Below, one piece after another: positions 43,770 through 54,406 of a stretch of 64,000 nt of DNA. The stretch is from Novosphingobium colocasiae (GTDB taxonomy: Bacteria > Pseudomonadota > Alphaproteobacteria > Sphingomonadales > Sphingomonadaceae): NCBI RefSeq assembly GCF_014652555.1, contig NZ_BMZA01000002.1, positions 248,001 to 312,000 on the forward strand. Direction: 5' to 3'. The notes below the pieces were generated by a model. That model was not told the DNA's origin and ran no database searches. It saw nothing but the letters and a program-made list of their open reading frames with translations. A program made the position numbers and the translations under genes. The number at the start of each line of letters is the position of its first letter. The first letter of the stretch is position 1.

Positions 43770-44339
43770 TCAATCTTCCTCGACTTCGTGCGACTGCAGG
43801 TCAACCGGGGTCACCGGCTGGATCGTGGATACGGCGTGCTTGTACGCCAACTGGACGTATCCTTCGCGTTCCAGCAGCATGCAGAACAGGTCATAGGCGG
43901 CAACCCGGCCCTGGAGCATGACACCGTTTATGAGGAACATCGTCACCTGGACGGCGGCGTTGCGGATGCTGCTGAGGAACACGTCCTGAAGCATGCGGCC
44001 CTTTTTGGCCGAATCGGCGCTGCCGCCGAACTGGCGCGCATCGACGGGCATCGACGGCATGATCGTCGAGATCGCGTGCTTGTAGACGAGTTGCGACTGA
44101 CCATCGCGGCGCAGGAGAATCGAGAAGTTGTCAAACCAGGTGACAATCCCCTGCAGCTTGACGCCCTTGACCAGGAACATGGTGACCGGGGTCTTGTTCT
44201 TGCGCAGGAGGTTCAGGAACTGATCCTGAAGGTTCTGCCCCTTCCCCGTCGGCGCAGGTGCGGCCACGGGCTCTGCTGCCGAAACTTCTTCCGGTGCCGG
44301 AGCGGGTTTGGGTCGCGCGGACAGCGTACGACCAGCCAT
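43770..44339 (-). CDS. hfq: Tandem RNA chaperone Hfq (two Hfq domains in one chain)
   Basis: 189 residues, about twice the usual size. After an Ala/Pro-rich lead (1-30), domain 1 (32-96) is a standard Hfq: [12 protein letters not shown] on the rim, GVKLQG, FDNF and YKHAIST. A linker leads to domain 2 (112-176): [18 protein letters not shown] and YKHAVST. Domain 2 keeps the proximal-face Gln118 and YKH but has RNAA in place of the basic rim and Met141 for the distal-face Lys. Three chains could give a six-domain ring. Hfq pairs small RNAs with mRNAs. It is between ntrX and hflX. Confidence 0.93.
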   Translation of the reverse strand: MAGRTLSARPKPAPAPEEVSAAEPVAAPAPTGKGQNLQDQFLNLLRKNKTPVTMFLVKGVKLQGIVTWFDNFSILLRRDGQSQLVYKHAISTIMPSMPVDARQFGGSADSAKKGRMLQDVFLSSIRNAAVQVTMFLINGVMLQGRVAAYDLFCMLLEREGYVQLAYKHAVSTIQPVTPVDLQSHEVEED

Positions 44340-44491
44340 ATCGATATTCTCCTGTTTTTGGCGACCCTTGCGGGCCGCATTCTGGCTCGGCGTTCATCCG
44401 AACCGTTCTCGAATCGAAACCTAGCTATTTGCTGCAGTGCAGTAAACGCGAAAAATGTCTCGGGATTGTGACAGGTGGGCCGGGTGGACCA

Positions 44492-45883
44492 TCAGTCCGC
44501 TTCGTCCACCTCGTCGTCCCGCCGTTCGACCATGCCCAGCAGCTTGAGTTTGCGGTGCAGGGCCGAGCGTTCCATGCCGATGAACGAGGCCGTCTTCGAG
44601 ATGTTCCCCGAAAACCGCCTGATCTGGATACGCAGGTATTCGCGTTCGAAGCTCTCACGCGCTTCGCGCAAAGGGGCGCTCATCAGCACGCTGACGCCGG
44701 CATCGCCATCGCCCCGGCTGTTGAAGATCTCGGGCGGGAGCATTGCCGCCTCGATCAGGTGCAGCTTCTCGCGCGGGGCCATGATGACGGTGCGTTCGAT
44801 CACGTTACGCAACTGGCGCACGTTGCCGGGCCATTCATAGGCCTGCAGCGCGGTCATCGCTTCGGCGCTCACTTGCGGCGGTGGCACCCCTTGCTCGTTG
44901 GCGTATCGGGCAAAGAAATGCTCGACCAGCGCCGGCACATCCTCCCGCCGCTCGCGCAGCGGCGGGATGGCGATAGGCACGACGTTGAGCCGATAGAACA
45001 GGTCTTCGCGAAAGCGCCGCTCGGCGATCTCCTTTTCCAGATCGCGCGAGGTGGAGGACACCACCCGCACATCGACGCGGATCTGGCGCGAGCCCCCTAC
45101 CCGAACAAATGCCTGGTCGGTCAGCACCCGCAGGATGCGCGCCTGGGTCGACAGCGGCATGTCGGCCACTTCGTCGAAGTAGAGCGTGCCGCCATCGGCC
45201 ATTTCCAGCAGCCCCGGCCGAACCAGCGCGCCGTTCTCCTCTTCCCCGAACAGTTCCTGTTCGAAGCGTTCGGGCGTGATCCGGGCCGAATTGACGCTGA
45301 CGAAGGCGCTCTGCGCGCGCGGGCTCCAGGTGTGGAGCAGCCGGGCGGCCACTTCCTTGCCGGACCCGGCCGGGCCGGAAATCAGCAGCCGACTGCCGGT
45401 GTTGGCGATCCGCTTGAGCGTGGCGCGCACCTGGTTGATCGCGCCGCTGGAGCCGGTGAAAGCATCCATCGACGGGAAGTTCTGCTTGAGCTGTGCGTTC
45501 TCGCGCCGCAGCCGTTCGGTCTCGGTGGCGCGGGCGACGAGGTGGAGCAGCTTTTCGGTCTCGAACGGCTTCTCGATGAAATCCATCGCCCCCCGGCCGA
45601 TCGCGGCGACGGCGGTATCGATATTGCCGTGGCCGGAAAAGATGATCACCGGAAGTTCCGGTTCGCGCGCCTTGATCGCGTCCAGCACTTCAAGCCCGTC
45701 CATCGGGCTGCCATGAAGCCATACATCGAGAAGGACCAGCGACGGCCGCCGCGCATCGACAGCCGCGATCGCGCTTTGGCTGTCGCCGGCGGTGCGGCAT
45801 TCGTAGCCTTCGTCGCTGAGCACGCCGGCCACGAGTTCGCGAATGTCACGTTCATCATCGACGATGAGGATTTCGAGAGCCAT
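44492..45883 (-). CDS. ntrX: Nitrogen assimilation response regulator NtrX
   Basis: 463 residues from the ATG at 45883 (a TTG five codons upstream is less likely). Receiver domain with phospho-Asp53 (LLDVWL), AAA+ domain with Walker A GPAGSGKE and Walker B LYFDEV, Fis-type HTH at the end ([18 protein letters not shown]). The sigma-54 loop GAFTGA is missing: the region reads [13 protein letters not shown] and is several residues shorter. NtrX therefore probably does not activate RpoN in the usual way. It acts with NtrY in nitrogen, redox and envelope control in alphaproteobacteria. Confidence 0.93.
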   Translation of the reverse strand: MALEILIVDDERDIRELVAGVLSDEGYECRTAGDSQSAIAAVDARRPSLVLLDVWLHGSPMDGLEVLDAIKAREPELPVIIFSGHGNIDTAVAAIGRGAMDFIEKPFETEKLLHLVARATETERLRRENAQLKQNFPSMDAFTGSSGAINQVRATLKRIANTGSRLLISGPAGSGKEVAARLLHTWSPRAQSAFVSVNSARITPERFEQELFGEEENGALVRPGLLEMADGGTLYFDEVADMPLSTQARILRVLTDQAFVRVGGSRQIRVDVRVVSSTSRDLEKEIAERRFREDLFYRLNVVPIAIPPLRERREDVPALVEHFFARYANEQGVPPPQVSAEAMTALQAYEWPGNVRQLRNVIERTVIMAPREKLHLIEAAMLPPEIFNSRGDGDAGVSVLMSAPLREARESFEREYLRIQIRRFSGNISKTASFIGMERSALHRKLKLLGMVERRDDEVDEAD

Positions 45884-45971
45884 CTGGTTGTCTTTCAACG
45901 AAAATTTTTAAATGCGACGGTCAGTCGCGCAAGGGGTGCGGCGGGCATCGGACTGGAGCAAGCACGGCAGA

Positions 45972-48206
45972 TCATTCCGCCGCCTCGGCTTTGCGGCCAC
46001 CGGCAAGCGGATCGGCCGCGAACCGCATCGTCACGCAGGTGCCGCCACCGACGGCGGGCGAGAAGGCCATTTCCCCGCCGTGTTCCTCGATGATCTTGTT
46101 GACGATCGCAAGGCCAAGGCCGGTGCCCTTCTCGCGCGTGGTCACGTAGGGCTCGATGATCCGCTCGCGATCCTGCTGGAGGCCGATGCCGTTGTCAGTC
46201 ACGCGCACGAAGACGCAAGGGTTGCCCCGCTCCTCGCCGCCCTCGACCGAAACGGTGATCCGGCCGGTATAGCCCTCGTCCGCCTGCGCCGCCTTGGATT
46301 CGATGGCCTCCACCGCGTTCTTGAGGACGTTGGTCATCGCCTGTCCGAACTGGTGGCGATCGCAATCGATGCTGCCGAGGTCCGGATCGCCGGTGAAGGC
46401 GAAAGCGATGTCCGGGCGCGCCACCTCCTGCAGGAACAGCGCCTGCCGGGTCAGCGCCACCGGGTCTTCAGCGCGGAACACCGGCTTGGGCAGCCTCGCG
46501 AACGAGGAGAATTCGTCCACCATCTTGCGCAGATCGCCCACCTGCCGGATGATCGTGCGGGTCAGGTCCTCGAACAGCTCAGGATCCTGCGTGATCTGCT
46601 TGCGATAGCGCCGGCTCAGCCGCTCGGTAGCGAGCTGGATCGGGGTCAGCGGGTTCTTGATCTCGTGCGCGATGCGCCGCGCCACATCGGACCATGCGGC
46701 AGTGCGCTGGTCCACCAGTTGCCGGGTGATATCCTCGAACGTGATGACGTGCCCGGTAGCGTCACGGCTCGTCTTGACCGCCAGCGTCAGCAGTTCGCTG
46801 CCGCGATTGTACTGGACGATGCCGCCATCGCGGCCCTGCTGGACCAGATCGGCAATCTGGGGAGCAAGATCGGCAAAAGCCCGGTCCTCCACCGCATCCG
46901 CCTCGCTGTCGTTCAGCAGCTTGTGCGCGGTGCTGTTCATCAGCAGGATGCGCCCCTCGGCATCGAGCGAGACGATCCCGGCGGTAACTGATTCCAGCAC
47001 CGCCTCGATGAACACGCGGCGTTCGTGCAACTGCCGGTTCGCCCCCAGCAGCGCCTGTGTCTGCTTTTCGATCTGCGCCGTCATCCGGTTGAAGGCGCGG
47101 TTGAGCTGGCCGATCTCGTCCGTCCCGGTGCGGCCACCGATGCGCAGCGAGAAATTGCCGCTGCCCACCTTGCGGGCGGCATCGACCAGTTCGTAAAGCG
47201 GCTGCACCTGTCGATCGGCAAAGCGCAGCGCGAACCACACCGCCAGCCCGACCAGCGCCAGCGAGGCCACGAACAGCGCGACGTTGAAGCGCAGTTGCAG
47301 CACCCGCGCCCGGCTCGTCAGCACCTCATAGGCTTCGACGATGTTGCGCACGCGCTGCCCCTGGCTCAGCGCCAGCAGATCGGAACTGCGTGAATTGTAG
47401 AGATAGACCCCGGCGGTGCGATCGATCGGGATAACGGCGTCGATGCGGTTGGCGTTAGCGGTCACCACCATCCGCTCACCGGTGTCGAGGCGGTGCAGGG
47501 TATCGGCGGTGATGTGGCCGACATCGCTGTCGCCCTCGGGATCGACGACCGCCAGCGTGGTCAGCTTGCCGTCAGGGGAGCGCTGGAACACGGCCGAATT
47601 GGTGAGTTTGCGACGCACCACCTGTTCGGCATAGAACGCGCGGACATCGAGGCTGGTGATCGGCTCCTGGCTGAGGACGGTGTTGAAATCCTGCGCCATC
47701 GATATCGATTCGTAACCGACATCGCGCTGGGCCTGCTCGTAGTAACCGCGCGCCAGCTTGTTGGCGTTTTCCAGCAAGCCGCGCGAACTGTCGGAAAACC
47801 AGAACTCGACGCCCGACTGGAACAGCCAGGACGCGAAGATCACCACCAGCAGCGTCGGCACCGCCGAAATGAGCGAGAAGATGAACACCATGCGGACGTG
47901 CAACTGGCCGCTGCCGCCCATGTGCTCGGCCGCCCGGCGCAGCGCCAGCCAGCGACCGAACAGCACCAGGATCGACATTGCCGGGACCAGCGTCCCCACC
48001 AGCAGCGTGGCGGTGAGGTTGGAGGACAGCAGTTCGTGCTGCTCGCCGCCGCGCGCCAGCGCCACCCAGGTGGTGACCGTCATCGTCACGAAGGCGATGA
48101 CGGAAACGATCGCCAGGAGGCCGAAGAAGTTCGCCCGGCGAGCGCGGACCTGCAGCCGCCGCCACCAGCGCGGCCAGCTTTGCCGCCGGGGAAAACCGAG
48201 AGTCAT
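45972..48206 (-). CDS. ntrY: Sensor histidine kinase NtrY
   Basis: 744 residues. Three N-terminal membrane helices (about 27-50, 65-88, 105-128), a periplasmic sensing region to about 300, a further helix (303-325), HAMP (328-380), PAS (about 385-490) and the kinase core with [13 protein letters not shown] and the ATPase Gly box [12 protein letters not shown]. It phosphorylates NtrX, encoded 88 bases downstream. The signal is not known from sequence. Confidence 0.94.
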   Translation of the reverse strand: MTLGFPRRQSWPRWWRRLQVRARRANFFGLLAIVSVIAFVTMTVTTWVALARGGEQHELLSSNLTATLLVGTLVPAMSILVLFGRWLALRRAAEHMGGSGQLHVRMVFIFSLISAVPTLLVVIFASWLFQSGVEFWFSDSSRGLLENANKLARGYYEQAQRDVGYESISMAQDFNTVLSQEPITSLDVRAFYAEQVVRRKLTNSAVFQRSPDGKLTTLAVVDPEGDSDVGHITADTLHRLDTGERMVVTANANRIDAVIPIDRTAGVYLYNSRSSDLLALSQGQRVRNIVEAYEVLTSRARVLQLRFNVALFVASLALVGLAVWFALRFADRQVQPLYELVDAARKVGSGNFSLRIGGRTGTDEIGQLNRAFNRMTAQIEKQTQALLGANRQLHERRVFIEAVLESVTAGIVSLDAEGRILLMNSTAHKLLNDSEADAVEDRAFADLAPQIADLVQQGRDGGIVQYNRGSELLTLAVKTSRDATGHVITFEDITRQLVDQRTAAWSDVARRIAHEIKNPLTPIQLATERLSRRYRKQITQDPELFEDLTRTIIRQVGDLRKMVDEFSSFARLPKPVFRAEDPVALTRQALFLQEVARPDIAFAFTGDPDLGSIDCDRHQFGQAMTNVLKNAVEAIESKAAQADEGYTGRITVSVEGGEERGNPCVFVRVTDNGIGLQQDRERIIEPYVTTREKGTGLGLAIVNKIIEEHGGEMAFSPAVGGGTCVTMRFAADPLAGGRKAEAAE

Positions 48207-48274
48207 AGTGGCGTGGTTACAACACCGGTGTGGCCAAACTGCAAGGGCTAATCGCGCATCAGGGACGCTGGATA

Positions 48275-49690
48275 TCAGGGGCGCCGGATAAAGGCATCCG
48301 GATCAAGGGCCAGATCGCTCAGCCGCTTGCGCAGGGTATTGCGGTTAATGCCAAGGTTCTGCGCCGCGCGAAGCTGGTTGCCACCGGTTTCCCGCAGCAC
48401 CATCGTGAACAGCGGCCGTTCCAGCGCGGCCAGCGCGGCGTCATAGATCGTGCCGTTGGCCGGGCGGGCCATGTCGAGCCAGCGCGCGACTGCGGCATCG
48501 ATGCTCGTATCGACAGGCCCCTCGCCCGCCCCTTGCGGCTGCTCGTTGCGCAGCAGCGGTAGGATGTTGTCGGCATCGACCAGATCCTCGCGCGCCAGCA
48601 GCGCCAGGCGATAGACGAAGTTCTTCAGCTCGCGCACGTTGCCGCGCCACGGCTGGCGGCTGAGCAGATCGGCACCATCGGGGGTGAGCTGCCGGCGCGG
48701 CAGCCCCTCGTTCGCGGCCAGTTGCAGGAAATGGCGGGTCAGCACCTCGATGTCTTCCTTGCGATCGCGCAAGGGCGGCATCTCGATCGGCACGACGTTG
48801 AGCCGGTAATAGAGGTCTTCGCGGAACCGTCCGGCAGCGATTTCGGGTTCGAGCGCCTTGTTGGTGGCGGCGATGATCCGCACATCAAGCCGCACTTCCT
48901 CGCGCCCGCCGACCCGGCGCACGGTGCCCGATTGCAGCGCGCGCAGCAGGCGGGTCTGCGCCTGCGCCGGCATGTCGCCGATTTCATCAAGGAACAGCGT
49001 CCCGCCCGCCGCCTGTTCGAACTTGCCGATGTGGCGGGCGACCGCGCCCGTAAACGCGCCCTTTTCATGCCCGAACAGTTCGCTTTCGATCAGCTCGGCG
49101 GGGATCGCGGCGGTGTTGACGGCGATGAACGGGCCGTCCTTGCGCTGGCCCAGTCCGTGGATTGCCTCGGCAACGAGTTCCTTGCCGGTGCCCGATTCCC
49201 CGGTGATGAGGACGGTCAGATCGTTGCGCAGCACCCGCGTGATCATGCGGAAAACCTGCTGCATCGCCGCGCTGCCGCCGACCAGCGGCAGGCCGGGTGC
49301 CACCTGTTCGCCATCGACATCGGCGAGGCTGCCCGATCCACCCACTGCCTGGCGCACGGTACGGGCCAGCTCGTCGATATCGAACGGCTTGGGGAAGTAT
49401 TCGAACGCCCCGGTGCTGGTCGCACGCACCGCCGTGTCCAGCGTGTTCTGGGCGCTGAGGATCACGATCGGCATGTCCGGGTCCTGCCCGCGGGCGGCTT
49501 CCAGCGTCTCGATGCCATCGCCGTCAGGCAGCATGACATCGGTTACCATTGCCTGGAACCGGCGCTCCGCCAGCAGCCTGTCGCGCTGGGCGATGGTGTC
49601 GCAGTGGACGACCGAGAACCCTTCCGCTTCAAGCGCGGCGGTGATGACGATGGCGATCGAGATGTCGTCTTCGACCAGCAGCACGCTCAC
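48275..49690 (-). CDS. ntrC: Nitrogen regulator NtrC
   Basis: 471 residues from GTG 49690, which overlaps the ntrB stop (GTGA). Receiver domain with Asp51 (VTDVMLPDG), AAA+ domain with Walker A GESGTGKE, an intact GAFTGA loop and Walker B LFLDEIGD, and a C-terminal HTH (RAAQNLGINRNTLRKRL). It activates RpoN promoters for glutamine synthetase and ammonium uptake when nitrogen is short. A 68-base gap separates it from ntrY. Confidence 0.95.
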   Translation of the reverse strand: MSVLLVEDDISIAIVITAALEAEGFSVVHCDTIAQRDRLLAERRFQAMVTDVMLPDGDGIETLEAARGQDPDMPIVILSAQNTLDTAVRATSTGAFEYFPKPFDIDELARTVRQAVGGSGSLADVDGEQVAPGLPLVGGSAAMQQVFRMITRVLRNDLTVLITGESGTGKELVAEAIHGLGQRKDGPFIAVNTAAIPAELIESELFGHEKGAFTGAVARHIGKFEQAAGGTLFLDEIGDMPAQAQTRLLRALQSGTVRRVGGREEVRLDVRIIAATNKALEPEIAAGRFREDLYYRLNVVPIEMPPLRDRKEDIEVLTRHFLQLAANEGLPRRQLTPDGADLLSRQPWRGNVRELKNFVYRLALLAREDLVDADNILPLLRNEQPQGAGEGPVDTSIDAAVARWLDMARPANGTIYDAALAALERPLFTMVLRETGGNQLRAAQNLGINRNTLRKRLSDLALDPDAFIRRP

Positions 49691-50817
49691 GAGAAAATCC
49701 TCCGCTTGAGACTGCGCATCCGGGTTTCCTTGGCCAGCGGCAGGTGCGCGCGGAAATGGGTCAGGCCGGTCTCGTCGTCGCGCTCGTGGCTGATGCGTCC
49801 GTTCATGTCGCGCACCAGCTTGCGCACCAGCGGCAACCCCAGCCCCTGCCCCGATTTCTTCGAGGTCACAAACGGTTCGAAGATATGGTCGCGCAGCGAC
49901 GGATCGACGCCGGGCCCGTTGTCGGTGACCCTCAGTTCGATCGGCAGGCGCACCGGCTGTCCGCTGTCCGCCGCGTGAAGCTGCAGGCCGCTGGCGAAGC
50001 GGGTGCGCAAGGTCACCCGCGCGCCTTCGACGCCGTGGCACGCCTCCAGCGCGTTGGACAGGAGGTTGATGATGACCTGGACCAGCCCGTCAGGACTGCC
50101 CAGCACCAGCGGCAGCGACGGGTCGAATTCCTCGACGATGCGCACCGCTGCGCCGCCCTCACCCCGCCCGGCGGTGATGACGTCGATGGCGCGGCGTGCC
50201 GCCTCGTGCAGATTGCACGGCTCGACCGGCGGCGCGGTGCGTCCGCTCAGCTTCTGCATCTGTTCGATCAGGGTGGCGATGCGATCCACCTCGGCGGTGA
50301 TCAGATCGGCGAGAGCGCGGTCCTTGTCGTCCAGCTTGCGGGCGAGCAATTGCGCCGCGCCGCGTATCCCGGCCAGCGGGTTCTTGATCTCGTGGGCCAT
50401 GATCTCGGGCCCGCGCAGCACGGTGGCGCTGTCCGCCGCCCCGGAATCGTCGCCCAGCGCCTCGGTGGCGCTATTGTCGTGGATCGTCAGCAACTGCCAG
50501 CCCGGCGCATCGCCCACCGGGGCCATGTTGACGTCAATCCGCCGCATCCCCCGGCCCTTGAGGTTGACGACGATCTGGCGCGCGGAAACCGGTGTCTCGT
50601 AATCGTTGAAGCGATCGATCACGCGCGGGTCGATGAAAGTGAGATGGTCGTCGAGCCGGCTGCCGGTCAGCCGCCGCAGCGACTGGCGGAAGAACTGTTC
50701 GGCGGCCGGGTTGACCGATGCGATCTGCCGCTGCTCGTTCAGCAGGACCACCGCGTGAGGCAGGCTGGCCAGCAGGCGCGACGGTTCGGGAAGGCCGTTT
50801 CGGGCCGACGTGCTCAT
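49687..50817 (-). CDS. ntrB: Nitrogen sensor histidine kinase NtrB
   Basis: 376 residues from the ATG at 50817; the longer in-frame start overlaps dusB by about 70 bases and is not preferred. A PAS domain at about 12-125 (AVVLLNEQRQIASVNPAAE), the phospho-acceptor [19 protein letters not shown], and an ATPase domain with NLLSNALEA, DNGPGVD and GQGLGLPLV. No membrane helix: a cytosolic kinase that in the family responds to PII protein. No glnB lies in the window. Confidence 0.94.
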   Translation of the reverse strand: MSTSARNGLPEPSRLLASLPHAVVLLNEQRQIASVNPAAEQFFRQSLRRLTGSRLDDHLTFIDPRVIDRFNDYETPVSARQIVVNLKGRGMRRIDVNMAPVGDAPGWQLLTIHDNSATEALGDDSGAADSATVLRGPEIMAHEIKNPLAGIRGAAQLLARKLDDKDRALADLITAEVDRIATLIEQMQKLSGRTAPPVEPCNLHEAARRAIDVITAGRGEGGAAVRIVEEFDPSLPLVLGSPDGLVQVIINLLSNALEACHGVEGARVTLRTRFASGLQLHAADSGQPVRLPIELRVTDNGPGVDPSLRDHIFEPFVTSKKSGQGLGLPLVRKLVRDMNGRISHERDDETGLTHFRAHLPLAKETRMRSLKRRIFS

Positions 50818-50827
50818 ACGGGCCGTA

Positions 50828-51886
50828 TCATGCGGCGCGGCTGACCGGCCAACCGGAATCGTCGGCAGGCGCATCGGCATAAGGCGCGTAGAACGCATCG
50901 AGGGTGGCCAGCACCTCGGCTGGATCGCTCATGAAGTTCACCCGGTTGCGCAGTTCGGCCGAGCCATGGATGCCCTTGATATACCAGCCAAGGTGCTTGC
51001 GGGCCATCATGACACCGGTTTCGCGACCGTAATGGCTCAGCATCGCCTCGTAATGTTCGCGGATCACGCGGTACTGTTCGCCGATGGTCGGCGCGTCGAT
51101 CAGTTCGCCGGTGCGCCACCAGTGCATGACCTGCGCCAGCGCCCAGGGCTTACCATAGGACCCGCGCCCGATCATCACCCCGTCCGCGCCGGACTGCACC
51201 AGCGCGGCGGCGGCATCGGCCGGGGTGCAGATATCGCCGTTGACCAGAACCGGGATCGTCACTGCCTGCTTCACCGCCTGGACGAACTCCCAGTCGGCAT
51301 CGCCCTTGTACATCTGGTTGCGGGTGCGGCCGTGGACCGTCACCATCTTCGCGCCCAGATCCTCGGCGATGCGGGCGAGCTCGGGGGCGTTGAGGCTATC
51401 GTGGCACCAGCCCATCCGCATCTTGACCGTTACCGGCACGTTGACGGCCTTGACCGTCGCCTCGATCAGCCGCGTCGCCAGCGGCAGGTCGCGCATCAAG
51501 GCCGATCCGGCATCGCCGTTCACCACCTTGCGCACCGGGCAGCCCATGTTGATATCGATGATCGCCGCGCCGCGATCCTCCACCAGCTTCGCCGCTTCGC
51601 CCATCTGCTCCGGATCGCAGCCGACAAGCTGCATCGACACCGGATCTTCGGCCGGGTCCCACATCGCCTTCTGGATCGAGACCCGCGTCTCGCGGATCGC
51701 CGCCGGGCTGGCGATCATTTCGGTGACGTTGAGGCCGGAGCCGAAACGGCGCACCAGGCGGCGGAACGGCAGGTCGCTGACCCCGGTCATCGGTGCCAGA
51801 ACCACCGGGCAATCGATCGTCACCGGACCGATCCGGATCGGCTTGAGCGGCGGCGGGGGGGCGGATGGCTGGGCGGGCTGGGTCAT
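50828..51886 (-). CDS. dusB: tRNA dihydrouridine synthase DusB
   Basis: 352 residues from the ATG at 51886. FMN-dependent reduction of uridines in the tRNA D loop. The start of the barrel [15 protein letters not shown], catalytic Cys in [32 protein letters not shown] and GRGSYGKPW are diagnostic. Formerly called nifR3; it opens the ntr operon in many alphaproteobacteria, 10 bases from ntrB. It is divergent from ispDF (77 bases). Confidence 0.95.
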   Translation of the reverse strand: MTQPAQPSAPPPPLKPIRIGPVTIDCPVVLAPMTGVSDLPFRRLVRRFGSGLNVTEMIASPAAIRETRVSIQKAMWDPAEDPVSMQLVGCDPEQMGEAAKLVEDRGAAIIDINMGCPVRKVVNGDAGSALMRDLPLATRLIEATVKAVNVPVTVKMRMGWCHDSLNAPELARIAEDLGAKMVTVHGRTRNQMYKGDADWEFVQAVKQAVTIPVLVNGDICTPADAAAALVQSGADGVMIGRGSYGKPWALAQVMHWWRTGELIDAPTIGEQYRVIREHYEAMLSHYGRETGVMMARKHLGWYIKGIHGSAELRNRVNFMSDPAEVLATLDAFYAPYADAPADDSGWPVSRAA

Positions 51887-51963
51887 TCTGCAACTGCTGC
51901 CTAAAAAACAGGCAGCGCATAGTGGATTGCTCTCGATCGGGCAAGCGATTACCGGCAAAGCCG

Positions 51964-53166
51964 ATGTCGGCGACCCACACCACTCCCGAACCGGACAGCC
52001 AGAGCGATACGCCATCGGGGGAAGTCCACCGCGTGGCGGCGATCGTCGTCGCCGCCGGGCAAGGACTGCGCGCGGGGCAGCCGCTGCCCAAGCAGTTTGC
52101 GCCGTGGCGGGGCAAGCCGGTGGTGCGCCATTCGGTGGAAGCGCTGCTGGCAGCAGGCGCACGCCCCGTTCTGGTCGTCATTCCCAAGGATGCCGGCCCG
52201 ATCGCCCGCGAAGCCTTGCGCGGACTGCCCGATGTCATGCTGACAGCGGGCGGGACAACGCGGCAGGAATCGGTACGGCTGGGGCTTGAAGTGCTGGTGG
52301 CCCGCGCGCCTGATCTGGTGCTGATCCACGATGCCGCCCGCCCCGTCGTGCCCCCCGGTGTCATCGCCCGGCTGCTCGCCGCGCTGGAGCGGGGCAAGGC
52401 GGCTATCCCGGTGCTGCCGGTGGTGGACAGCCTGGCCCATTTCGAGCGCGGCTCGCACGGCGCGATGATGGGCGCTGCGGCGAAGCGTGAACAGTTGCGC
52501 CGGGTGCAGACACCGCAGGCGTTTCGCTTCGCCGATATCCTTGACGCCCATCGCGGATGGGAAACCAGTGCCAGCGCCGGCGACGATGCCCAGGTGGCGC
52601 AAGCCTGGGGTATGGAAATCGCGCTTGTCGAAGGAGACGAAGCCTTGCACAAGCTGACTTATGCCTCCGATTTTGGCTCTGAAGCGCCGCTGGTTCGGGT
52701 CGGCACAGGGTACGATGTCCACCGGTTGTCCGAGGGGGACGAGCTGTGGTTATGCGGTGTCAGGATCGACCACAGCCACGGGCTTGCAGGGCACAGCGAC
52801 GCCGATGTGGCGATCCATGCGCTGGTCGATGCACTGCTCGGTGCGATCGGCGCAGGGGATATCGGCCAGCATTTTCCGCCGTCGGACCCGCAGTGGAAAG
52901 GGGCGGCCTCGCACCAGTTCCTTGCCCATGCCGCCGCGCTTGTGGCGCAGGCCGGCTATCGGCTCGGCAATGCCGATCTGACGATCATCTGCGAAGCGCC
53001 CAAGATCGGCCCGCATCGCGAGGCAATGCGCAGCCGCCTGGCGGCGATCCTGGGCGTTGACACCGCGCTGGTCAGCGTGAAGGCTACGACCACGGAAAAG
53101 CTCGGCTTCACCGGCCGCTCGGAAGGCATCGCCGCACAGGCTGCGGTCAGCCTGATGCGGGCCTGA
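51964..53166 (+). CDS. ispDF: Bifunctional IspD/IspF: MEP cytidylyltransferase and MECDP synthase
   Basis: 400 residues from the ATG at 51964. The IspD half (about 18-235) has [35 protein letters not shown] and RVQTPQAF. The IspF half (about 242-400) has [32 protein letters not shown] and the [11 protein letters not shown] end. Both act in the non-mevalonate isoprenoid pathway, at steps not directly adjacent, yet the fusion is common in alphaproteobacteria. Confidence 0.95.
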   Translation: MSATHTTPEPDSQSDTPSGEVHRVAAIVVAAGQGLRAGQPLPKQFAPWRGKPVVRHSVEALLAAGARPVLVVIPKDAGPIAREALRGLPDVMLTAGGTTRQESVRLGLEVLVARAPDLVLIHDAARPVVPPGVIARLLAALERGKAAIPVLPVVDSLAHFERGSHGAMMGAAAKREQLRRVQTPQAFRFADILDAHRGWETSASAGDDAQVAQAWGMEIALVEGDEALHKLTYASDFGSEAPLVRVGTGYDVHRLSEGDELWLCGVRIDHSHGLAGHSDADVAIHALVDALLGAIGAGDIGQHFPPSDPQWKGAASHQFLAHAAALVAQAGYRLGNADLTIICEAPKIGPHREAMRSRLAAILGVDTALVSVKATTTEKLGFTGRSEGIAAQAAVSLMRA

Positions 53167-53183
53167 AGCGAAAGGATACACGC

Positions 53184-53729
53184 ATGACTTCCTCGTACCG
53201 TCTGCTCGCCCTGCGCGGCGCGGCGCTGCTCGCCATCGCGCCCGGAATGGCGCAGGCCGCGACGCCGGTATGCCTGACCCGCACCGAAGCAACCGGCCTC
53301 GTCGCCTATTCGCTGCCGCAAGTGATCCGGGGTTCCGGTAAGCGGTGTCAGACCACCCTGCCCGCCGGGTCATTCCTGCCCGCCAATGCCGGCAGCATGG
53401 CGCAGCGCTATGAAACGCAGAAGGCCGGCTATTGGCCGCAGGCCAAGCAGGCGTTCCTCAAGGTCGGCAGCGCGCGCGATCCGGGGATGGCGCAGGTGTT
53501 CCGCCAGATGCCCGACGATTCGCTGCAGAAGCTGCTCGACGTTGCAGTGGAAGGGATCGTGGTCCAGGCGATCCCGCTGACATCGTGCAGCACCATCGAT
53601 ACCGCCGCGAGCCTGCTGGCACCGCTGCCGCCCGAAAATCTCGCCGGGGTCATCGCGCTGGCCATGGAAGTCGGCAAGAAGGCCGAACCCGCCAAGGGCG
53701 CGGCCGGCATCACCATCTGCAAGGACTGA
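53184..53729 (+). CDS. Secreted protein of unknown function, 181 aa
   Basis: Not recognised. A signal peptide (about 1-25, ending AQAA) precedes a mature domain of about 155 residues with four cysteines (PVCL, RCQTT, SCSTI, TICKD), which could form two disulfides in the periplasm. Lies 17 bases after ispDF and 1 base before the CinA-type gene, so it belongs to that transcription unit. No catalytic motif is evident. Confidence 0.72.
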   Translation: MTSSYRLLALRGAALLAIAPGMAQAATPVCLTRTEATGLVAYSLPQVIRGSGKRCQTTLPAGSFLPANAGSMAQRYETQKAGYWPQAKQAFLKVGSARDPGMAQVFRQMPDDSLQKLLDVAVEGIVVQAIPLTSCSTIDTAASLLAPLPPENLAGVIALAMEVGKKAEPAKGAAGITICKD

Positions 53730-53730
53730 C

Positions 53731-54246
53731 ATGGCGCTGACAACCTGCTTCCCGCCCGAACTGATCGCCCTTGCCACGCGCGTGGTCGAGGAGAACCGCG
53801 CGATCGGACGCACCCTGGCGGTGGCGGAAAGCTGCACCGGAGGGCTCGTCTCCGCCGCGATCACCGAAGTTCCGGGATCATCGGCAGTGCTCGATCGCGG
53901 CTTCGTGACCTATTCGAACGAGGCGAAGCAGGAACTGCTGGGAGTGCAGGAAGACATCATCGATGCCTTCGGCGCAGTCTCCCCGGCCACTGCCTGGGCG
54001 ATGGCGCAAGGAGCGATCCGGCACAGCCGGGCGGACGTGGCCGTGGCGGTCAGCGGCGTGGCCGGGCCCGACGGCGGCTCCGAACTGAAGCCGGTGGGCA
54101 CCGTGGTATTCGGTTATGCCGCGCGAGGTGACGAGGAAGTGAACGCCGAGCAGCGCCACATCCCCGGCGCGAACCGCAGCGAAATCCGCCTGCACGCGGC
54201 GCTGGTGGCGCTGGAAATGCTGCTGCCACCGGCGACGGAGGCCTGA
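53731..54246 (+). CDS. CinA-type nicotinamide-nucleotide amidohydrolase (C-terminal domain only)
   Basis: 171 residues. The PncC/CinA C-terminal domain: VAESCTGGLVSAAITEVPGSSAVLDRG (split), catalytic Ser in AESCTGG, the FVTYSNEAK block, AVSGVAGPDGG and KPVGTVVFGYA. Deamidates NMN to nicotinate mononucleotide in NAD recycling. The N-terminal CinA (molybdopterin-like) domain is absent, as in many stand-alone members. The GTTACC repeat cluster follows. Confidence 0.9.
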   Translation: MALTTCFPPELIALATRVVEENRAIGRTLAVAESCTGGLVSAAITEVPGSSAVLDRGFVTYSNEAKQELLGVQEDIIDAFGAVSPATAWAMAQGAIRHSRADVAVAVSGVAGPDGGSELKPVGTVVFGYAARGDEEVNAEQRHIPGANRSEIRLHAALVALEMLLPPATEA

Positions 54247-54357
54247 CTGCAGTTTCCCAAGGTTACTGGTAAATGCTGTCAGAGCCAAGCACGTGAAGGC
54301 TGGATTGCTCGGAACCTGTGGTGCTGATCAAACGAACGAGCCTTTGCGTCACCTTTT

Positions 54358-54406
54358 GTTACCGCAGTAACTCAAGGTAACTCTTCGCGGGTTACCTCAG
54401 GTAACC
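54358..54406. repeat. Iterated GTTACC/GGTAAC motif cluster
   Basis: Five sites within 49 bases: GTTACC 54358, GTAAC 54367, GGTAAC 54376, GTTACC 54391, GGTAAC 54400. The last pair forms GGTTACC-TCA-GGTAACC, a perfect inverted repeat with 7-base arms. It overlaps the stop codon of the RatA-like gene. A further GGTTAC lies at 54261. An operator array or a convergent terminator structure is possible. Confidence 0.5.
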
